From NCBI RefSeq assembly GCF_001598255.1, contig NZ_BCYP01000024.1:124001-188000 (forward strand): a stretch of DNA of 64,000 nucleotides, read 5' to 3'. Source of the stretch: Mitsuaria chitosanitabida ATCC BAA-476 = NBRC 102408 (GTDB taxonomy: Bacteria; Pseudomonadota; Gammaproteobacteria; Burkholderiales; Burkholderiaceae_C). Numbering within the stretch: the stretch's first letter is position 1; every line of letters begins with the position of its first letter. Below the pieces are notes generated by a model, which saw only the letters and a program-made list of their open reading frames with translations, was not told the DNA's origin and made no database searches. A program made the translations under genes and the position numbers. This document shows positions 9,653 to 17,327 of the stretch, piece after piece.

Positions 9653-9886
9653 TGGAGTTCTCTCCCTCGAAAAGCCCCCGGGGGTGGGGCATGTATGGCC
9701 TCTGCGCGGGCCGAAGGGTGCGAGTCTATCGATGCGAGCCGCAGGGAAAACCTCGGTTCCCCCAACAGAGGGTCACCGGATCCGCACGGATCGCCCCAAT
9801 GAGACACGGCCCGCCCGGAGATCCGGAGCGGGCCGTGGGGACCCCCGTCGCACGCGCCGCGTGGCGCGTCGGTGCTGCCGTACGGC
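9653..9886. terminator. intergenic region with candidate terminator for the indolepyruvate oxidoreductase gene
   Basis: The 234 bases separate the oxidoreductase stop from the DUF2167 start, both genes being on the minus strand. An inverted repeat with 9-bp perfect arms, ACGGCCCGC at 9806-9814 and GCGGGCCGT at 9828-9836, lies about 50 bases beyond the oxidoreductase stop and can extend through inner CCGG pairs. There is only a weak T-rich follow-up, so factor-independent termination is uncertain. The DUF2167 promoter must also lie here, but I see no clear -35/-10 pair. Confidence 0.45.
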
Positions 9887-12800
9887 TTACGCCGCGTCCT
9901 GCCAGCGCTTGGTCAGCTGGGCCCACTTCAGGCGGGCCGCCTTGACGTTGCGCTCCTTCACGTGGCCGTAGCCGCGGATGTCCTCGGGGATGCGGGCCAG
10001 GTCGACCGCCACCGGCAGGCGATCGGCGCTCAGGCCCTTGGCGAGCACGGCCTCGATGGTCGCGCGGTAGTCGACGATCAGCTGGCGCTCCATCTTGCGT
10101 TCCTCGGTGCGACCGAAGGGATCGAAGGCGGTGCCGCGCAGGCCCTTCATCTTGGCCAGCACGCCCATCGCCGGACGGATCCAGGCGCCGAAGGGCCGCT
10201 TCTGCGCCTCGCCCTTGTCGTTGGTCTTGGCCAGCATCGGCGGGGCCAGGTGATGCACGACCTTGAAGTCGCCCTCGAACTGCGCCTTGATGCCTTCCAG
10301 GAACTTCGGATCGGTGTGCAGGCGCGCGACTTCGTACTCGTCCTTGTAGGCCATCAGCTTGAACAGATAGCGCGCGACCGACTCGGTCAGGCGGGTGCTG
10401 TTCAGCGGGGCTTCCGCGGCGCGGACCTTCTCGACGAAGGCGCGGTACTGGTCGGCGTAGGCCGAGTCCTGGTAGCCGATGAGGAACTCGACGCGCTTGG
10501 CGATCAGCTCGTCCACGCCCTGGCGCTTGACGAAGTTGATCACCTGCTGCGCGGCGAACAGCGACTTCACCGCGGCCAGGTCATGGGCGCAGCGACGGCC
10601 CCATTCGAAGGCCGCCTTGTTGTTGTCGACCTGCACGCCGTTGAGCTCGATGGCGCGCATCAGCGCGGCGTGGCTCAGCGGGACGCGACCCTTCTGCCAG
10701 GCGAAGCCCAGCATCAGCGGGTTGGTGTACAGCGAGTCGCCCAGCAGCTTCACCGCGACCTCTTCCGCGTCGAACATGCCGACGTGCTCGTTGCCCACGG
10801 CCTTGGCGATCGCGGCCTCGCAGGCGTGGCCCGGGAAGGACCAGTCGGCGTTGTTGACCAGGGTCGCGGTGGGGGAGCCGTGCGTGTTCAGCGCGACATA
10901 GCTGCGGCCCTCACGCATCACGGCCAGCGTCGTCTTGTTGGCGGCGACGATGGAATCGCAGGCGATGACCAGGTCCGCCTCGGCGGTGCCGACCTTGGTG
11001 CAGTAGATCGCGTCCGGGCTGTTGGCGATCTGGATGTGGCTCCAGGTCGCGCCGCCCTTCTGCGCCAGGCCCGCGGCGTCCTGCGTGATGATGCCCTTGC
11101 CTTCCAGATGCGCGGCCATGCCCAGCAACTGGCCGATGGTGATCACGCCGGTGCCGCCGACGCCGGCCACGACGATGCCCCAGGCCTCGATCGCGTTGGG
11201 CACGGTGGGCTGCGGGATCGCGGGGAGCGAGGCGTCGAAGGGGCTGACGCGCTTGTCCTTCTTGGGCTTCTTGAGTTCGCCGCCCTCGATGGTGACGAAG
11301 CTCGGGCAGAAGCCCTTCACGCAGCTGAAGTCCTTGTTGCAGGTGTTCTGGTTGATCTGGCGCTTGCGGCCGAAGTCGGTCTCCAGCGGCTCCACCGACA
11401 GGCAGTTGGACTGCACCGAGCAGTCGCCACAGCCCTCGCAGACCAGCTCGTTGATGACGGTGCGCTTGGCCGGATCGACCATCTTGCCGCGCTTGCGGCG
11501 GCGGCGCTTCTCGGTCGCGCAGGTCTGGTCGTAGATGATGACCGTGGTGCCGGGGATCTCGCGGAACTGGCGCTGCAGCGCATCCAGCTCGTCGCGGTGA
11601 TGCACGGTGACGCCGGCCGCCAGCGGCTTGCCGTCGTACTTCTCGGGCTCGTCGGTGACGATGATCAGCTTGGCCACGCCTTCGCTGATCAGGCTGTTCA
11701 TGATCTGCGTGACGCTGTGGCCCTCGGGGCGCTCGCCGACCTGCTGACCGCCGGTCATCGCGACCGCGTCGTTGTAGAGCACCTTGTAGGTGATGTTCAC
11801 GCCCGAGGCGATGGACTGGCGGATCGCGAGGATGCCGCTGTGGAAGTAGGTGCCGTCGCCGAGGTTGCTGAAGATGTGCTGCTCGGTGGTGAACGGGGCC
11901 TGACCGACCCAGGGCACGCCCTCGCCGCCCATCTGGGTGAAGGTGGCCGTGTTGCGGCCGGGCATCCAGGTGACCATGTAATGGCAGCCGATGCCGCCCA
12001 CCGCGCGCGAGCCGTCAGGCACGCGGGTGCTGGTGTTGTGCGGGCAGCCGGAGCAGAACCACGGCGTGCGGTCCGCGCCGCCGGCGGTCTTCTCTTCCGA
12101 CTTGAGCGACTGCTCCTTCGCGTCGATCAGCGCCACGCGCGCTTCCAGTCGCGCCGCGGTGTCCGCGTCCACGCCCAGCTTCTTGAGCCGCTTGGCGATG
12201 GCGCGCGCGATGATGGCCGGCGTCAGGTCGGCCTGCGGGCGCAGCAGCCAGTTGGTGCTGGGATTCGGACGCGACCATTCGCCGCCGCTCTGGTCGCCTT
12301 CGGTCTCGTCGAACTTGCCCAGCACGTTGGGGCGCACGTCGGGACGCCAGTTGTACAGCTCTTCCTTGAGCTGGTACTCGATCATCTGGCGCTTCTCCTC
12401 GATGACGAGGATCTCCTGCAGGCCCTGCGCGAAGTCGCGGGTGATGGTCGCTTCCAGCGGCCACACCACGTTGACCTTGTGCAGCCGGATGCCCAGGCGG
12501 CGGCAGGCGTCGTCGTCCAGTCCCAGGTCGTGCAGCGCCTGGCGCGTGTCGTTCCAGGCCTTGCCGGAGGCGATCAGGCCGATGCGGTCGTTGGGGGTGG
12601 AGATGACGTTGTGGTTCAGCTTGTTGGCGCGGACGTAGGCCAGCGCGGCGTACCACTTGAAGTCCATCATCCGAGCTTCCTGATCCAGCGGCGGATCGGG
12701 CCAGCGGATGTGCAGGCCGCCCGGGGGCATCTCGAAGTCCTCGGGCATGAGGATCTGGACGCGGTCCGGGTCGACGCTGACGCTGCTCGAGGACTCGACG

Positions 12801-13447
12801 ATCTCCTGGATGGTCTTCATGCCGGACCACAGGCCGGAGAAGCGGCTCATCGCGAAGGCGTGCAGGCCCATGTCCAGGATTTCCTGGACGCTGCTGGGGA
12901 AGAAGACCGGGAAGCCGACCGCCTTGAAGACGTGGTCGCTCTGGTGCGCGGCGGTGGAGCTCTTGGCGATGTGGTCGTCGGCGGCGATGGCGATGACGCC
13001 GCCGTGCTTGGAGGTGCCGGCCATGTTGGCGTGCTTGAACACGTCGATGGAGCGGTCCACGCCGGGGCCCTTCCCGTACCACATGCCGAAGACGCCGTCG
13101 AACTTGTTCTTCTCGGGGAACAGGTCCAGTTGCTGCGTGCCCCAGACGGCGGTGGCGCCGAGTTCCTCGTTCACGCCGGGCTGGAAGACGATGTTCTGCT
13201 TGGCCAGGTGCTTCTTGGCGGCCATCAGCGCCTGGTCGTAGCCGCCCAGCGGGGAGCCGCGGTAGCCGGAGATGAAGCCCGCCGTGTTGAGACCGGCGAT
13301 GGCGTCGCGGGTGCGCTGCAGCATCGGCAGGCGGACCAGCGCCTGGACGCCGCTCATGAAGGCGCGGCCCTCGTCGAGTGCGTACTTGTCGTCCAGCGTG
13401 ACCTTTTCTAGCGCACGCAGGATGTGTTCGGGCAAGGGGGCGTTCAT
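9887..13447 (-). CDS. indolepyruvate ferredoxin oxidoreductase, fused large form
   Basis: 1186 residues, the usual length of the fused IorA/IorB-type enzyme found in many Betaproteobacteria. It decarboxylates aryl- or branched-chain 2-oxo acids to acyl-CoA in the cytoplasm using thiamine diphosphate and iron-sulfur clusters. Landmarks in order: N-terminal pyrimidine-binding part (YRGSPLGGYD), FCSGCPHNTST near 460, the TPP motif GDGTYFHSG near 527, a cysteine-rich ferredoxin-like part (CEGCGDCSVQSNC, then CVKGFC) near 670-715, and a gamma-type domain with GVGGTGVITIG near 760. I chose ATG 13447 (MNAPLPEH), which has GGAG upstream, over the longer reading frame. It is divergent from an Lrp/AsnC regulator, consistent with amino-acid-responsive control. 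Confidence 0.92.
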   Translation of the reverse strand: MNAPLPEHILRALEKVTLDDKYALDEGRAFMSGVQALVRLPMLQRTRDAIAGLNTAGFISGYRGSPLGGYDQALMAAKKHLAKQNIVFQPGVNEELGATAVWGTQQLDLFPEKNKFDGVFGMWYGKGPGVDRSIDVFKHANMAGTSKHGGVIAIAADDHIAKSSTAAHQSDHVFKAVGFPVFFPSSVQEILDMGLHAFAMSRFSGLWSGMKTIQEIVESSSSVSVDPDRVQILMPEDFEMPPGGLHIRWPDPPLDQEARMMDFKWYAALAYVRANKLNHNVISTPNDRIGLIASGKAWNDTRQALHDLGLDDDACRRLGIRLHKVNVVWPLEATITRDFAQGLQEILVIEEKRQMIEYQLKEELYNWRPDVRPNVLGKFDETEGDQSGGEWSRPNPSTNWLLRPQADLTPAIIARAIAKRLKKLGVDADTAARLEARVALIDAKEQSLKSEEKTAGGADRTPWFCSGCPHNTSTRVPDGSRAVGGIGCHYMVTWMPGRNTATFTQMGGEGVPWVGQAPFTTEQHIFSNLGDGTYFHSGILAIRQSIASGVNITYKVLYNDAVAMTGGQQVGERPEGHSVTQIMNSLISEGVAKLIIVTDEPEKYDGKPLAAGVTVHHRDELDALQRQFREIPGTTVIIYDQTCATEKRRRRKRGKMVDPAKRTVINELVCEGCGDCSVQSNCLSVEPLETDFGRKRQINQNTCNKDFSCVKGFCPSFVTIEGGELKKPKKDKRVSPFDASLPAIPQPTVPNAIEAWGIVVAGVGGTGVITIGQLLGMAAHLEGKGIITQDAAGLAQKGGATWSHIQIANSPDAIYCTKVGTAEADLVIACDSIVAANKTTLAVMREGRSYVALNTHGSPTATLVNNADWSFPGHACEAAIAKAVGNEHVGMFDAEEVAVKLLGDSLYTNPLMLGFAWQKGRVPLSHAALMRAIELNGVQVDNNKAAFEWGRRCAHDLAAVKSLFAAQQVINFVKRQGVDELIAKRVEFLIGYQDSAYADQYRAFVEKVRAAEAPLNSTRLTESVARYLFKLMAYKDEYEVARLHTDPKFLEGIKAQFEGDFKVVHHLAPPMLAKTNDKGEAQKRPFGAWIRPAMGVLAKMKGLRGTAFDPFGRTEERKMERQLIVDYRATIEAVLAKGLSADRLPVAVDLARIPEDIRGYGHVKERNVKAARLKWAQLTKRWQDAA

Positions 13448-13554
13448 GCGGGGAGTCTCCTGATGGGTGGCTGACCTCGGTCCCCGCTTGTGACGGGGCC
13501 GTGTGCCTTGGCTGCCGACGCGTCGAGTATGGCGCCGTGAGTCCAGTGTAGGAA

Positions 13555-13580
13555 ACAAGCCCGGGCGAGTGCTTGCTTGT
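13555..13580. promoter_or_regulatory. inverted repeat in divergent ior/lrp control region (candidate operator)
   Basis: Between the two divergent start codons (13448-13641) lies the inverted repeat ACAAGC-N14-GCTTGT, within a longer imperfect symmetry (GAAACAAGC against GCTTGCTTGTTC). It is relatively AT-rich for this genome and sits 108 bases from the oxidoreductase start and 62 from the regulator start. Lrp/AsnC proteins often bind such sites between themselves and their target gene. This is a candidate only; no binding consensus is known to me for this regulator. Confidence 0.4.
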
Positions 13581-13641
13581 TCTGCCCCGGCGGATGTCGT
13601 TTGAGCAAGAATCTTTCCCAGAACATCGACACGGAGACGAA

Positions 13642-14214
13642 ATGGCATCGAAAAATGTGGCTTCAGGGAAAACCATGAGGCGCCCGGCGGGATCGCCGCC
13701 GGTCGAGGAGGCGGACGAGGGCGGCCCGGCGGGGGGCGAGCTGGACCGGTATCACGTGGCCATCCTGGCGGAGCTGCAGCGCGAGGCGCGGCTGTCGAAT
13801 GCGGAGCTGGCGGCGCGGATCGGGCTGTCTCCGGCGCCGACGTGGCGGCGGGTCAGGTGGCTGGAGGAGCAGGGGTTCATCACGGGTTATCGGGCGGTGA
13901 TCGATCGGCGGCGCTTGGGGCTGGGAGTGCTGGCCTTCGTGCGGGTGGATGCGGATCGGAACAACGGGTCGGCGACCAAGGAGCTGGAGGAGGCGATCCG
14001 GCAATTGCCCGAGGTGATCGCGTGTCACTACATCAGCGGGGCGGGGACCTTCGAGCTGGAGGTGATGGCGACGGATCTGGATGCGTTCAGCCGGTTCTCG
14101 ATCGATACGCTGCTGAATCTGCCGAATGTGAAGGACATCCATACGAGCTTCTCGCTGGGGGAGGTGAAGGCGGGCGGGGCCTTGCCATTGGGGCATTTGA
14201 AGCCGAAGGGGTAG
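13642..14214 (+). CDS. Lrp/AsnC family transcriptional regulator
   Basis: 190 residues from ATG 13642, chosen because GGAGAC lies just upstream; ATG 13675 is possible and an earlier frame extension lacks support. Residues about 34-90 are the AsnC-type winged helix (LDRYHVAILAELQREARLSNAELAARIG cut into its helices, then LSPAPTWRRVRWLEEQG). Residues about 95-175 are the RAM ligand-binding fold (VLAFVRV, CHYISGAGTFELEVMATDLDAF). Such regulators sense amino acids. The divergent position next to indolepyruvate oxidoreductase suggests that it controls aromatic or branched amino-acid breakdown. Codons in this gene are less strictly C-ending than in its neighbours. Confidence 0.88.
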   Translation: MASKNVASGKTMRRPAGSPPVEEADEGGPAGGELDRYHVAILAELQREARLSNAELAARIGLSPAPTWRRVRWLEEQGFITGYRAVIDRRRLGLGVLAFVRVDADRNNGSATKELEEAIRQLPEVIACHYISGAGTFELEVMATDLDAFSRFSIDTLLNLPNVKDIHTSFSLGEVKAGGALPLGHLKPKG

Positions 14215-14235
14215 CGCGCTCGGTGGCCGGTGGCC

Positions 14236-14413
14236 CCCTCGCCCACGGAGTGGGAGAGGGCGGGGGGTGAGGGCCGTCGCAGGCTGCGGAGCGTCAATCG
14301 CAGGGGCTTTGCTTCGACGGGGGCTCTGGTCTGCGCCGGCCCTCACCCCAACCCCTCTCCCGCAAGCGGGCGAGGGGCAAGAAGACTCCCTCGCCCGCAT
14401 AGCGGGAGAGGGA
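14236..14413. repeat. cluster of three REP-like palindromes
   Basis: The 330-base gap between the Lrp gene and the EamA gene holds three related hairpins: CCCTCGCCCAC/GTGGGAGAGGG at 14236-14260, CCCCTCTCCCGC pairing with GCGGGCGAGGGG at about 14352-14377, and CCCTCGCCCGC/GCGGGAGAGGG at 14388-14412. Two carry the flanking CCCTCACCCC or GGGGTGAGGG tag. A fourth member lies at 41402-41428. This size and sequence class matches dispersed REP-type intergenic elements of Proteobacteria. No coding sequence is evident in the gap. Confidence 0.65.
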
Positions 14414-14423
14414 TTCAAGGACA

Positions 14424-14443
14424 CCGAGCGCCTTGGCGCTCGG
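14424..14443. terminator. perfect hairpin after the REP cluster
   Basis: CCGAGCGCC (14424-14432), TT, GGCGCTCGG (14435-14443) forms a tight stem-loop about 210 bases after the Lrp stop and 100 before the EamA start. There is no T run, so it may be a weak terminator for readthrough from the Lrp gene or another structural repeat. Confidence 0.35.
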
Positions 14444-14544
14444 CACTTCCGCTGTACTGGTCGCCCTCGCATCCCCCTGTACGGGGCGCTAACCGCGACC
14501 CGCTGGCATAGTCGGCGATCCCCCTCGCATCCGCTCCGGCCGCC

Positions 14545-15429
14545 ATGACGCTTCCGCTCCGCCACTTTCTGCTCGCGCTGTCCGTGGTCGCCATCTGGGG
14601 CAGCAACTTCGTCGTCATCCGCTGGGGCCTGAACGCCTTCCCGCCGCTGCTCTTCGCGGCGCTGCGCTTCACCTTCGCCGCGATCCCGGCCATCTTCCTG
14701 CTCCCCAAACCCAAGATCGGCTGGCGCAACCTCGCGGCCTACGGTGGCTTCGTCGGCGTCGGCCAGTTCGGCCTGCTCTACCTGGCGATGCGCTCCGAGA
14801 TCTCCCCCGGCCTCGCCTCGCTCGTGATCCAGACGCAGGTCTTCTTCACGCTGCTGCTGGCCATGCGCATGAGCGGCGAACGCGTCCAGGGCTTCCAGTG
14901 GCTGGCGCTCGCGATGGCCGCGGGCGGCATCGGCATCATCGCGTCGCACACCGACGGCTCCACCACGGTCCTGGGCCTGGCGATGGTCCTGGTGGCCGCC
15001 TTCAGCTGGTCCAGCGGCAACATCGTCGGCAAGCGCGCCGGCGCGGTGAACATGCTGGCTTACGTCGTCTGGAGTAGCGTCTTCGCCGCCCCGCCGCTGT
15101 TCGCGCTCTCGCTGATCGTCGAGGGGCCCCAGCAAATGGGCGAGGCGCTGCGCCACGCCGGCCTCGGCGCCTGGGCCGCCGTGCTGTGGCAATCGGTGGG
15201 CAACACGATCTTCGGCTACGGCGCGTGGAGCTGGCTGCTGTCGCGCCACCCGGCCGCGACCATCGTGCCGATGGCGCTGCTGGTCCCCGTCTTCGGCATG
15301 AGCTGCTCCGCGCTGCTGCTCGGCGAGGGCCTGCCCGGCTGGAAGCTGATGGCCGCCGCGCTGGTGATGAGCGGCCTGGCGGTCAACCTGCTGTGGCCGC
15401 GCGTGCGCGGCGTGTTGCGAGCCGCGTGA
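14545..15429 (+). CDS. EamA/DMT-family exporter
   Basis: 294 residues with about ten membrane helices arranged as two EamA repeats (residues about 5-135 and 150-285). The opening LSVVAIWGSNFVVIRWGL and the second-half LVPVFGMSCSALLLGEGLPGWKLMAAALVMSGLAVNL are characteristic. The protein resembles the O-acetylserine/cysteine exporter branch (EamA), and a role in efflux of amino acids or other small metabolites at the inner membrane is likely. The substrate cannot be read from sequence. The final bases overlap the next start (TGATG), so it is coupled to the matrixin-like gene. Confidence 0.85.
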   Translation: MTLPLRHFLLALSVVAIWGSNFVVIRWGLNAFPPLLFAALRFTFAAIPAIFLLPKPKIGWRNLAAYGGFVGVGQFGLLYLAMRSEISPGLASLVIQTQVFFTLLLAMRMSGERVQGFQWLALAMAAGGIGIIASHTDGSTTVLGLAMVLVAAFSWSSGNIVGKRAGAVNMLAYVVWSSVFAAPPLFALSLIVEGPQQMGEALRHAGLGAWAAVLWQSVGNTIFGYGAWSWLLSRHPAATIVPMALLVPVFGMSCSALLLGEGLPGWKLMAAALVMSGLAVNLLWPRVRGVLRAA

Positions 15430-16232
15430 TGACGCGCCGCGAGGCCGCCCCGTCTCCGGATTCGTCGACGCGCCGGTCGCTCGCCGGTCTGGCGGCGCGC
15501 AGCGCCTTGGCCGCCTTGATCGCGTTCGTCGCCTTCATCCTGGCCGCGGTGATGCTGCTGCTCGTTCCCACGAGCGCGAGCGCCCAGCTCGTGCCGCCCG
15601 AGAAGACCGAGCCACGCCAGCCCACGCTGCCCGCTCTCCGCGACCAGGAGATCGCCCAATGCCTGCCCGGCGAGATCCGCACCTGGGGCGATGGCCGCGA
15701 TCGCCCGATCGCCACGCGCGCGCTGCGCTTCGCCTATCGGCATGAGGCCGCGCCGCCCTGGTTCAGCGAGGGGCAAGTCCTGACCCTCGTGCGCCAGTCC
15801 GCGCAAGCCTGGTCCGCTTGCGGCCTGCGCCTGGACGTGATCGCCGTGCCGCGCGGCCAGGTCCCGCCCGAGGACGCGATCCAGGTCCTCTGGAGCGACG
15901 CCGGCAGCCGCGGCCAGTTCGCGCTGGCCAACGTGACGGCCCGCAGCCTGTCCATCAGCCCCGGCCTCTTCGCGCTGCTGCGCGAGCGCAACCCCAAGTA
16001 CCCCGCCGACCAGACGCTGCAGATGGTGCTGTCGCACGAGATGGGCCATTTCCTCGGGCTGATGGCGCACTCGCGGCGCTGCGTGGACACCATGTCCTAC
16101 TACGACAACGGCAAGGGCGAGCGCTGCGCGCTGCGCGATCCGAAGAGCTGGGGCTCGGTGATCGAGTACCGGTCCATGCTGCCCACCGCCTGCGACATCG
16201 ATCGCTGCAAGGCGCTCAACGCGCCGCGCTGA
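15429..16232 (+). CDS. matrixin-like secreted/anchored zinc metalloprotease
   Basis: 267 residues. An N-terminal hydrophobic segment (about 30-50) ending ...SASAQL looks like a signal peptide or anchor. The catalytic motif is HEMGHFLGLMAHS (H203, E204, H207, then H214), followed by a Met-turn-like DTMSYY. Matrixins normally have HExxHxxGxxH; here the third histidine is one residue further on. Six cysteines in the mature part suggest an extracytoplasmic fold. The start is taken at ATG 15429, overlapping the EamA stop. The protein probably acts in the periplasm or outside the cell; the substrate is unknown. The odd ligand spacing leaves activity in doubt. Confidence 0.75.
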   Translation: MTRREAAPSPDSSTRRSLAGLAARSALAALIAFVAFILAAVMLLLVPTSASAQLVPPEKTEPRQPTLPALRDQEIAQCLPGEIRTWGDGRDRPIATRALRFAYRHEAAPPWFSEGQVLTLVRQSAQAWSACGLRLDVIAVPRGQVPPEDAIQVLWSDAGSRGQFALANVTARSLSISPGLFALLRERNPKYPADQTLQMVLSHEMGHFLGLMAHSRRCVDTMSYYDNGKGERCALRDPKSWGSVIEYRSMLPTACDIDRCKALNAPR

Positions 16233-16242
16233 GCGCGCCGAC

Positions 16243-16284
16243 CGCTGATCGCTGATCGCTGATCGCTGATCGCTGATCGCTGAC
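16243..16284. repeat. tandem heptanucleotide repeat (CGCTGAT)
   Basis: Five perfect copies and one variant copy (CGCTGAC) of the 7-base unit CGCTGAT run head to tail from 16243 to 16284, immediately after the matrixin-like stop and about 80 bases before the next start. The unit is not a multiple of three but lies outside coding sequence, so copy-number change would alter spacing upstream of the next gene rather than a protein. Confidence 0.9.
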
Positions 16285-16362
16285 CGCGCGGCGGCTCATG
16301 CGGCTCCCGCGAATCGCGCGAAGCGTCGCGGCCAGGGTGGCGCGGGCCACGGCACGCGGCGT

Positions 16363-17133
16363 ATGCTGCCCCGCATGCATGCCCATCGCCGCCTCCCTCG
16401 CCGTCGCTTCTCGTCGCTCGGGGCGCTGATCGCCGCCGTGGCCCTGGCGCCGTCGCTGGCCTTCGCCGCCGGCCCGAAGCAGAACCTGCAGGTCGAGCTG
16501 CGCTGGGTCGAGTCCGAGCTCAGCCCCGCCGCCGTGTCCGGCATCCGCGATGGCGGCACGGTGGTGAGCACCGGCGGCAGCGTGTCCTCGCGCGGCGGGG
16601 TGACGCTCTCGACCGAGAACCGCGAGCAACGCCAGCAGCTGTTCCCGCGCATGCTGGTGCTCAACGGCTCGCAGGCCTCGTTCACGATGACCGAGACCAC
16701 GCCGGTCCAGTGGGTGGACGTGGCCGTCGACCGGCAGCAGGGCGCGCAGGACCGGGTGGTCGTGGTGCCGCGTCAGGGCGTGTCGGAGCGGGTGCGCGGC
16801 TTCAGCGTCAAGCCGAACTGGCCGGGCGGCCGCAGCCCGGTCAATGTCGAGGTCCGCGCCACCGACCAGTCGCAACAGCCGCAGGGCCAGTACGGCGCGC
16901 AGTACGGCACCGCCGGGATGGGCTCGGCGGGCTACGGCACGTCGACCGTCGACCCGCAGCAGCGACCGTCCACCGACGTGCTGAGCACCGTGCAGGCGCC
17001 GCTGGGCGTGTGGGTCACCATCGCCCGTACCGGCAACGCGGCGATGCCGTCGCCGCGCGGTACCTACAGCACCCGCGACGCCGAAGTGCAGCGGCTGCGG
17101 GAACTCCAGTTGCGGGTCGACGTGGCGCCCTGA
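16363..17133 (+). CDS. secreted protein of unknown function
   Basis: 256 residues; the start is ATG 16363 or ATG 16375. An arginine-rich N-terminus and hydrophobic core (LGALIAAVALAPSLAFA) form a likely signal peptide cut near residue 37. The mature part begins with strands such as QNLQVELRWVE and LVLNGSQASFTMTET, then a Gln/Gly/Tyr-rich stretch (about 180-215, QYGAQYGTAGMGSAGYG) and a final strand region. The opening strands resemble the C-terminal part of secretins, but no secretin pore motif is seen, so I assign no function. It lies after the heptamer repeat and upstream of the chitinase gene; a shared transcript is unlikely because the chitinase has its own promoter. Confidence 0.65.
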   Translation: MLPRMHAHRRLPRRRFSSLGALIAAVALAPSLAFAAGPKQNLQVELRWVESELSPAAVSGIRDGGTVVSTGGSVSSRGGVTLSTENREQRQQLFPRMLVLNGSQASFTMTETTPVQWVDVAVDRQQGAQDRVVVVPRQGVSERVRGFSVKPNWPGGRSPVNVEVRATDQSQQPQGQYGAQYGTAGMGSAGYGTSTVDPQQRPSTDVLSTVQAPLGVWVTIARTGNAAMPSPRGTYSTRDAEVQRLRELQLRVDVAP

Positions 17134-17261
17134 GCGGTCGGACTCCACCTCGCCGAGCCAGCCTGCCGCCAAGCCACCGAGCCATCGCATCGCCGCGTGA
17201 TCCGCGGATCGGCGAAAGTGGCTCCATAGAGGTAGCTTCGTTTTCTCCTGATCAGTCGAAT

Positions 17262-17283
17262 TGGTATTTGACTGGTGTTGACA
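17262..17283 (+). promoter_or_regulatory. chitinase promoter with candidate NagR/DasR-type operator
   Basis: Two half-sites TGGTATT (17262-17268) and TGGTGTT (17273-17279) repeat with an 11-base period. They abut a perfect -35 hexamer TTGACA (17278-17283); TAAGCT at 17299-17304 is a possible -10 with a short 15-base spacer. The same arrangement occurs at 62118-62135 before the GlcNAc operon. GntR/HutC regulators of GlcNAc metabolism bind TGGT-containing sites. Binding here would block the -35 region, so GlcNAc-induced derepression of the chitinase is the inferred behaviour. Confidence 0.6.
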
Positions 17284-17327
17284 TCGCCAAGCTTCCGTTA
17301 AGCTGCGGCGTCCTTTGGAGGCCCCGC

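Noticed and set aside
9872..13411. 1179-codon open frame antisense to the indolepyruvate oxidoreductase gene
   Set aside because: Composition is low-complexity (His, Asp, Gly, Arg, Val rich) and mirrors codons of the real gene; long antisense frames are expected at this GC content.
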